A stretch of 10,818 nt of DNA, from the NCBI GenBank assembly GCA_027073875.1, contig JALTEO010000082.1, positions 1 through 10,818 on the forward strand, given 5' to 3'. A program made the position numbers and the translations under genes. Origin of the DNA: Bacteroidales bacterium (GTDB taxonomy: Bacteria; Bacteroidota; Bacteroidia; Bacteroidales; JALTDM01). Positions 7,047-10,818 of the stretch are shown here, piece by piece (within the stretch, counting starts at the first letter, position 1; every line of letters begins with the position of its first letter). Below the pieces are notes generated by a model that saw only the letters and a list, made by a program, of their open reading frames with translations, was not told where the DNA came from and ran no database searches.

Positions 7047-7062
7047 CAGATTTGCAAATCTG
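7047..7062. promoter_or_regulatory. 16-bp perfect palindrome between thioredoxin and DUF58 genes
   Basis: CAGATTTGCAAATCTG reads the same on both strands. It lies 17 bp before the TTG start of the DUF58 gene and 21 bp after the thioredoxin stop. An 11-bp hairpin CGGT-tat-ACCG precedes it (7028-7038). It could be an operator, a weak processing hairpin or a fragment of a dispersed repeat; no T tract follows, so it is not a typical terminator. Confidence 0.4.
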
Positions 7063-7079
7063 TCAAGAACCAGTATATT

Positions 7080-8000
7080 TTGAAAAATCTTTACGATGTA
7101 GCCAACCTTCGGCAATTTGACCATCTGTCGTTTATAGCCAAACAAATTGTGGAGGGATTTATCACGGGAATGCACAAAAGTCCGTTTCACGGATTTTCAG
7201 TGGAATTTGCCGAACATCGCATCTATAATCAGGGAGAATCTACCCGTCATGTGGATTGGAAATTGTTTGCCCGCACCGACAAACTGTTTGTTAAAAAATA
7301 CGAGGAAGAAACCAACTTGCGGGCACAAATTGTGTTAGACACTTCTTCGTCTATGTATTTCCCCGTGGAAGAAAAACGCATCAATAAATTGTCGTTTTCC
7401 GTTTATATGGCGGCAGCACTCATTTATCTGCTGAAAAAACAACGCGATGCCGTAGGACTGTCATTTATCTCCGACAAAATTGATTTGATGACTCCAACCC
7501 GAACCTCCACAACACATATCAACTACTTGTATGAGCAATTAATACCACTTCTCAACCCTTCCGACAGTCCGCTGGGAAAAACAACATCTTTGGCAAAACA
7601 GCTGCATCAACTTTCGGAAATGGTTCACCGCCGTTCGCTAATAATTATTTTCTCCGATTTGCTGCAAACAGAAAGTACGGAAGAACTTATCTCTGCCATC
7701 CGCCATCTGAAATTCAAAAAAAACGAAGTGATTTTAGTCCACACCCTTGACCACAGACAAGAACAAGATTTTGATTTTGACAATCGCCCTTACCGCTTTG
7801 TGGACATGGAAACAGGCAAAGAAACAAAATTAAATCCTTCACAAATAAAGGCAGCATATCAAGAAAGAGCATCTGCTTTTTTCAAGGAAATAAAAAATAA
7901 AGCGGGTAATTATGGTATTGATGTCTTGGAAGCCGATATTCGTCAGCCGTTTAGTCAAATCCTGACACCATTTATTTTGAAGCGAAAGAAGATGTTTTAG
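7080..8000 (+). CDS. DUF58 / von Willebrand A-like domain protein
   Basis: A 306-residue soluble protein with no membrane segment. The N-terminal half carries the DUF58 signature: EGFITGMHKSPFHGFSVEF (25-43), then HRIYNQGESTRHVDWKLFAR (46-65) and KKYEEETN (72-79). A vWA-like fold follows with a MIDAS metal site, LDTSSSM (86-92), and a second strand IIIFSDLL (188-195). The start is read as TTG at 7080: no ATG lies in frame before residue 31, and this start leaves the usual short lead before the conserved block. Homologues are commonly encoded with MoxR-type AAA+ ATPases and proposed to act with them in assembly or stress; no such ATPase is visible here. Thioredoxin precedes it by 54 bp. The molecular function is not established. 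Confidence 0.88.
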   Translation: MKNLYDVANLRQFDHLSFIAKQIVEGFITGMHKSPFHGFSVEFAEHRIYNQGESTRHVDWKLFARTDKLFVKKYEEETNLRAQIVLDTSSSMYFPVEEKRINKLSFSVYMAAALIYLLKKQRDAVGLSFISDKIDLMTPTRTSTTHINYLYEQLIPLLNPSDSPLGKTTSLAKQLHQLSEMVHRRSLIIIFSDLLQTESTEELISAIRHLKFKKNEVILVHTLDHRQEQDFDFDNRPYRFVDMETGKETKLNPSQIKAAYQERASAFFKEIKNKAGNYGIDVLEADIRQPFSQILTPFILKRKKMF

Positions 8001-8060
8001 AAATCGCTGCGTAAACTTTTCTAATAACCTGAGTTGTTGCTATTCTTTTTGTAGATTTAA

Positions 8061-8117
8061 GGTTTTTGTAACTTCATAATCCTAAAATTTGGGTATTTCT
8101 AAATCGGGATTTCCCAA
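8061..8117 (+). repeat. Modular intergenic repeat, copy D (fragment)
   Basis: Bases 8087-8115 are identical over 29 bp to 1987-2015 of copy A (the right arm of the central hairpin and the GGGATTTCCC module). A degraded left part (GGTTTTTGTAA at 8061-8071) matches the hairpin centre of copy C. Neither terminal TTAACCC nor GGGTTAA remains. It lies between two convergent genes. Confidence 0.72.
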
Positions 8118-8142
8118 TTCTTCACAAACTCTTTCGTTTTAC

Positions 8143-8167
8143 TCAAGATAACATTTTCAAGATAACA
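8143..8167 (+). repeat. Short direct repeat of an 11-mer
   Basis: TCAAGATAACA occurs at 8143-8153 and again at 8157-8167, separated by three bases, in the convergent gap between the DUF58 and ferredoxin genes. No function is suggested by position; the rest of 8001-8273 outside copy D holds nothing recognisable. Confidence 0.45.
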
Positions 8168-8273
8168 AAATCAGAAGTTTTGTAAAGGTCTCAAAAAATG
8201 AGGAAGTATAAGAGAAATATCATAAAGCCCTATAGGAAAAGCAAATAAAAAAATTCAGGAAAAAATGATAAAA

Positions 8274-9293
8274 TTATTTTCCATCTAGTTTATGTATCAT
8301 TTCCTTGTAATTATTTGGTGTAACACTGCTTTTCCAATGATTTGTCAGCATAGCTATTCCCGTAATAATTACAAAAAGTCCGACCAAGATTATCGCATAA
8401 ACCCGGATTGAAATATGGTGTTTTGTTTTTTTGTTAAAACGCAATTTCAAGGTATTTACTTCAGGACAGGCAGTAACACATTCTGCACAAGCCATACATT
8501 CATCTGATTTTATCCGTAATTTTGAATGTACCTGAATATTTGCCGGACAAGCGTCGGTACAATGTCTGCAATCGGTACAACTTTCAGGGTCACGGGTTAC
8601 TTTTAATGGACTGAAAATACTAAAAAATCCAAGGAAAGCACCATAGGGACAAAGGTATCGGCACCAGAAATTTTTAATGAATAATGATAAAATCATTATA
8701 ACGATTATAACACCAAGCGAAAAAGCTGAAATCTGCATAAAAAACTTTAACATTTGTATATCTGCTATTTTATTGTAATCGCTATAAATGAAACTGCGTA
8801 CATCATCTACCGGCATTGTGAAAATAATCCAAATAAAAAACAAAAGGAGTATATATTTCAGCGATCTCAATGGATAATCAAGCCATTTGGGTAAAACAAA
8901 ATTACGACCGAATATTTTATGTCCCAACTTATGAAGGTACTCCGAAAGAAACCCAACCGGACAAACCCAACTGCAAAATCCTTTTTTAAGCAAAATTGCA
9001 AATAGAAAAAATATAAAAAATAATACCATTCCGGCAGGGTGAATCATATTGAAATTACCTGTCAGGAAGAAATACCTTATCCCCATTAGGGAACTAAGCG
9101 GAAGGAATCCTTCAACTCCCGGAGGACGCTCAAAGTAAGGTGTTTGTCCACCTGTTTCATAATACCTTACAAAGCCGTAGAACTCATAACCTATCCATAA
9201 AATAAGTATCAAAAATCCGGCTTGGACCAAATGGCGAACATTTTGTCCGTTTTCAAACCATTGAACAAATTTATTTTTTTCTTTTTGGGCCAT
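8274..9293 (-). CDS. NapH/YccM-like polytopic membrane 4Fe-4S ferredoxin
   Basis: A 339-residue inner-membrane redox protein. There are about five hydrophobic segments (near residues 23-43, 85-103, 145-161, 186-208 and 298-316). Two CxxxCP motifs typical of the Fer4_5/NapH family follow segments 2 and 4: CSWVCP (Cys107, Cys111) and CRYLCP (Cys211, Cys215). Two classical 4Fe-4S binding motifs lie between segments 4 and 5: CTDCRHCTDACP (239-250) and CMACAECVTACP (266-277). With the basic N-terminus inside, all cysteines fall on the cytoplasmic face and the last 20 residues outside. Such proteins pass electrons between cytoplasmic donors or quinol and periplasmic or membrane partners, but no partner reductase is encoded here. 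It is longer than NapH (about 290 residues) and shorter than CcoG. A near-palindrome abuts its promoter. Confidence 0.87.
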   Translation of the reverse strand: MAQKEKNKFVQWFENGQNVRHLVQAGFLILILWIGYEFYGFVRYYETGGQTPYFERPPGVEGFLPLSSLMGIRYFFLTGNFNMIHPAGMVLFFIFFLFAILLKKGFCSWVCPVGFLSEYLHKLGHKIFGRNFVLPKWLDYPLRSLKYILLLFFIWIIFTMPVDDVRSFIYSDYNKIADIQMLKFFMQISAFSLGVIIVIMILSLFIKNFWCRYLCPYGAFLGFFSIFSPLKVTRDPESCTDCRHCTDACPANIQVHSKLRIKSDECMACAECVTACPEVNTLKLRFNKKTKHHISIRVYAIILVGLFVIITGIAMLTNHWKSSVTPNNYKEMIHKLDGK

Positions 9294-9311
9294 AGTACTT
9301 TTTCAAAGTCT

Positions 9312-9319
9312 CAAATATA
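9312..9319 (-). promoter_or_regulatory. Candidate -7 promoter element for the membrane ferredoxin gene
   Basis: The minus strand reads TATATTTG, an exact TAnnTTTG match, 18 bp upstream of the ATG. The -33 region would fall inside the left arm of the 67-bp near-palindrome at 9323-9389. Confidence 0.45.
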
Positions 9320-9322
9320 CAA

Positions 9323-9389
9323 GTAATACCGATTGCACATTCAATATAGTCCAATAAATTGTACTATTTTCATGTAGCATCGGTATTAC
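9323..9389. repeat. 67-bp near-palindrome upstream of the membrane ferredoxin gene
   Basis: The outer arms GTAATACCGAT (9323-9333) and ATCGGTATTAC (9379-9389) are perfect inverted repeats. The inner parts remain largely complementary (GCACATT... against ...CATGTAGC) and close with ATAGT (9346-9350) and ACTAT (9363-9367) around a 12-base loop. It could be an operator, a cruciform or hairpin, or a small palindromic mobile element. It shares the GTAATACC word with the central hairpin of copy C. Confidence 0.7.
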
Positions 9390-9493
9390 ACCAAATTTTT
9401 TGGACTCTAATTTATAATTCATTTTGGTATAATACCATTAGCATTTTTATTTTAAACCAAAATCGTTTTCCTTTTTCGCAAAAAATGGAGTAG

Positions 9494-9578
9494 AATCGGG
9501 ATTTCCTGCATTCCCAACCCTTTATTCATCGCACATTCATACAATTCATTACATTCTTGTATGAATAAAGCGGGTTAA
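9494..9578 (+). repeat. Modular intergenic repeat, copy E (right half)
   Basis: The copy starts in the GGGATTTCC module (9498-9506), continues with GCATTCCCA as in copy C, then joins the terminal segment 9528-9578, identical over 51 bp to 2036-2086 of copy A and ending GGGTTAA. In this copy CCCTTTATTCAT can also pair with ATGAATAAAG-c-GGG, so two alternative hairpins compete. The left half of the element is absent. Confidence 0.82.
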
Positions 9579-9636
9579 AAGATTCACATCTCTCTACAAC
9601 TTTAAAAATAGGCATATTATAAGTCCTAAAAATTAT

Positions 9637-9644
9637 TATCTTTG
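9637..9644 (+). promoter_or_regulatory. Candidate -7 promoter element for the HhH/outer-membrane gene
   Basis: TATCTTTG matches TAnnTTTG exactly and lies 32 bp before the ATG at 9677, a sensible leader length. A convincing -33 TTTG is not seen. Confidence 0.5.
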
Positions 9645-9676
9645 CTATTATTTTGCATATAAACACTGATTTTCGG

Positions 9677-10818
9677 ATGAAACAACTTCCTTTTTGGCTG
9701 ACTTTTCTTTTTGTATCGTGGTTAACTACCGGCTACGGACAAGAAAATCAGGGCACAAATAATCCTGTCATAGAGGAGATTGTGGAAGCCATTGCTGCCG
9801 GCAAAGAAGAAGATGAGGATATTGATTATACCGACCTGTACGAAACACTTTCTTATTACTATGCCAATCCCATTAACCTGAACGATGCCACGGAAGAAGA
9901 TTTGCAGAAACTACAGATTTTAAATGACTTTCAGATTCGGAACTTGTTGGAATACCGTAAGCAAACAGGAAAATTCCTAACCATCTATGAACTACAGGCA
10001 ATTACCGGATTTACACCCGAAATTGTAAATTATTTATTACCATTTGTAACACTACAAGCACCTAAAGATAACAATCAGGGATTTCAACCAAAACAAATAC
10101 TCAAACGAGGACATAACCAATTGTTTTTGCGGACAAAAACCGTATTGGAAACACAAGAGGGTTATTCACCTATCAGCGATTCCCTATTGGCACTGAAACC
10201 AAATTCCCGGTATCTTGGCAATAAATATAACTATTATATGCGGTATAAGTTCTATTATAAAAACAATATTTCTTGGGGCATTACTGCTGAAAAAGATCCG
10301 GGGGAAGAATTTTTCAAAGGTTCACAAAAAAACGGGTTTGATTATTATTCGGCACATTTCTTTTTGCAAAATATCGGACGGCTCAAAAAACTGGCTATCG
10401 GTGATTATCACTTGCAGTTTGGTCAGGGCTTAGCTTTATGGTCAGGTTTGAGTTTCGGGAAAAGTGTGTTTGTGTTGAACACAATGAAAAATGCAGTAGG
10501 AATCAATAAATACGCTTCCGTAGATGAAAATAATTTTTTCCGCGGTGTAGCAACATCATGGGAGCTGAACAACCATTTTCAGGTCTCTGCTTTTTATTCC
10601 AATAAAAAAATTGACGGCAATGTAACTAACCAAGATACCGTTTCCAACAAGGTACTAGAAGTATCATCACTGCAAGTTATGGGCTATCATCGTACGCCGA
10701 ATGAGTTAGCAGATAAGCATACTGTGGGTTTACAAGTTGTGGGTGGCAATGTGTCGTATCGTTCTAATAAGCATTTGAAACTAGGAACCACCATCGCCAA
10801 TTATCAGTTCTCTTCAGA
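9677..10818 (+). CDS. ComEA-like helix-hairpin-helix protein with predicted outer-membrane C-terminal part; 3'-truncated by window edge
   Basis: The frame is open from ATG 9677 to the last base, giving 380 residues with no stop. A signal peptide is clear (MKQLPFWLTFLFVSWLTTGYG, cleaved near residue 21). An acidic region follows (EEIVEAIAAGKEEDEDIDY). A ComEA-type HhH module spans about residues 64-113: NPINLNDATEEDLQKL, then RNLLEYRKQTGKF and TIYELQAITGF. From about residue 135 the sequence is rich in aromatic, alternating strands (YNYYMRYKFYYKN, LAIGDYHLQFGQGLALWSG), as in Bacteroidota proteins annotated as HhH-containing or ComEA-family and predicted to form an outer-membrane barrel. DNA binding is plausible from the HhH fold, but the function of this fusion is not established. 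The gene has its own promoter candidate. Confidence 0.82.
   Translation, partial: MKQLPFWLTFLFVSWLTTGYGQENQGTNNPVIEEIVEAIAAGKEEDEDIDYTDLYETLSYYYANPINLNDATEEDLQKLQILNDFQIRNLLEYRKQTGKFLTIYELQAITGFTPEIVNYLLPFVTLQAPKDNNQGFQPKQILKRGHNQLFLRTKTVLETQEGYSPISDSLLALKPNSRYLGNKYNYYMRYKFYYKNNISWGITAEKDPGEEFFKGSQKNGFDYYSAHFFLQNIGRLKKLAIGDYHLQFGQGLALWSGLSFGKSVFVLNTMKNAVGINKYASVDENNFFRGVATSWELNNHFQVSAFYSNKKIDGNVTNQDTVSNKVLEVSSLQVMGYHRTPNELADKHTVGLQVVGGNVSYRSNKHLKLGTTIANYQFSS

Larger units (their letters stand above)
9294..9676. other. Divergent intergenic region between ferredoxin and HhH-protein genes
   Basis: These 383 bp separate two divergent genes. In order they hold the ferredoxin promoter candidate, the 67-bp near-palindrome, a small hairpin TGGTA-taa-TACCA (9425-9437), an AT-rich stretch with nothing recognisable, repeat copy E, and the promoter candidate of the HhH gene. 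No coding frame or RNA gene is supported. Confidence 0.6.

Noticed and set aside
7080..8000. Part of a MoxR/Bat aerotolerance operon
   Set aside because: DUF58 genes are often found there, but no MoxR ATPase or Bat protein gene flanks this one.

Overview
The window looks like a chromosomal segment of a Bacteroidota (Bacteroidetes) genome. It is AT-rich and shows little sign of Shine-Dalgarno sequences. Four gene starts are preceded by an exact match to the phylum's -7 promoter element (TAnnTTTG). The gene content also fits: an HhH protein fused to a predicted outer-membrane region, a DUF58 protein beside thioredoxin, a lipid A acyltransferase overlapping a family 2 glycosyltransferase, and a fibre protein built of NTAxGYxALYxNTTG repeats. 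No rRNA, tRNA, CRISPR array, transposase or phage gene was seen.

Layout. (1) 2-1912, +: 3' part of a large repeat-built surface or fibre-like protein with 30 units of about 17 residues, including a recent 252-bp tandem duplication. (2) 2195-3553, +: saccharopine dehydrogenase (reductase) family enzyme, standing alone. (3) 5607-3707, -: a two-gene envelope operon, an LpxL/HtrB-type acyltransferase and then a WbbL-like GT2 glycosyltransferase, overlapping by 22 bp. (4) 6623-5928, -: ComF-like phosphoribosyltransferase, divergent from (5) thioredoxin (6708-7025, +) and a DUF58/vWA-like protein (7080-8000, +, TTG start). (6) 9293-8274, -: NapH/YccM-like membrane ferredoxin. (7) 9677 to the window edge, +: 5' part of a secreted ComEA-like HhH protein with a predicted outer-membrane C-terminal part.

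The genes are mostly short independent transcription units and do not form one pathway. The two envelope enzymes (lipid A acylation, glycan transfer) form a clear pair, and thioredoxin-DUF58 is a probable pair. Two proteins carry competence-gene names (ComF and ComEA-like), but they are not in one operon.

The most unusual content is between the genes. Five intergenic gaps hold copies of one modular, hairpin-rich repeat family, all in the same orientation whatever the strand of the flanking genes. Its ends read TTAACCC and GGGTTAA, and it contains a conserved bulged hairpin. Two copies share a perfectly identical 51-bp segment, and two share a perfectly identical 29-bp segment. A second, unrelated repeat beginning CGTCATTACGAGGAG lies against the end of the glycosyltransferase gene, and a 67-bp near-palindrome lies directly upstream of the membrane ferredoxin promoter.
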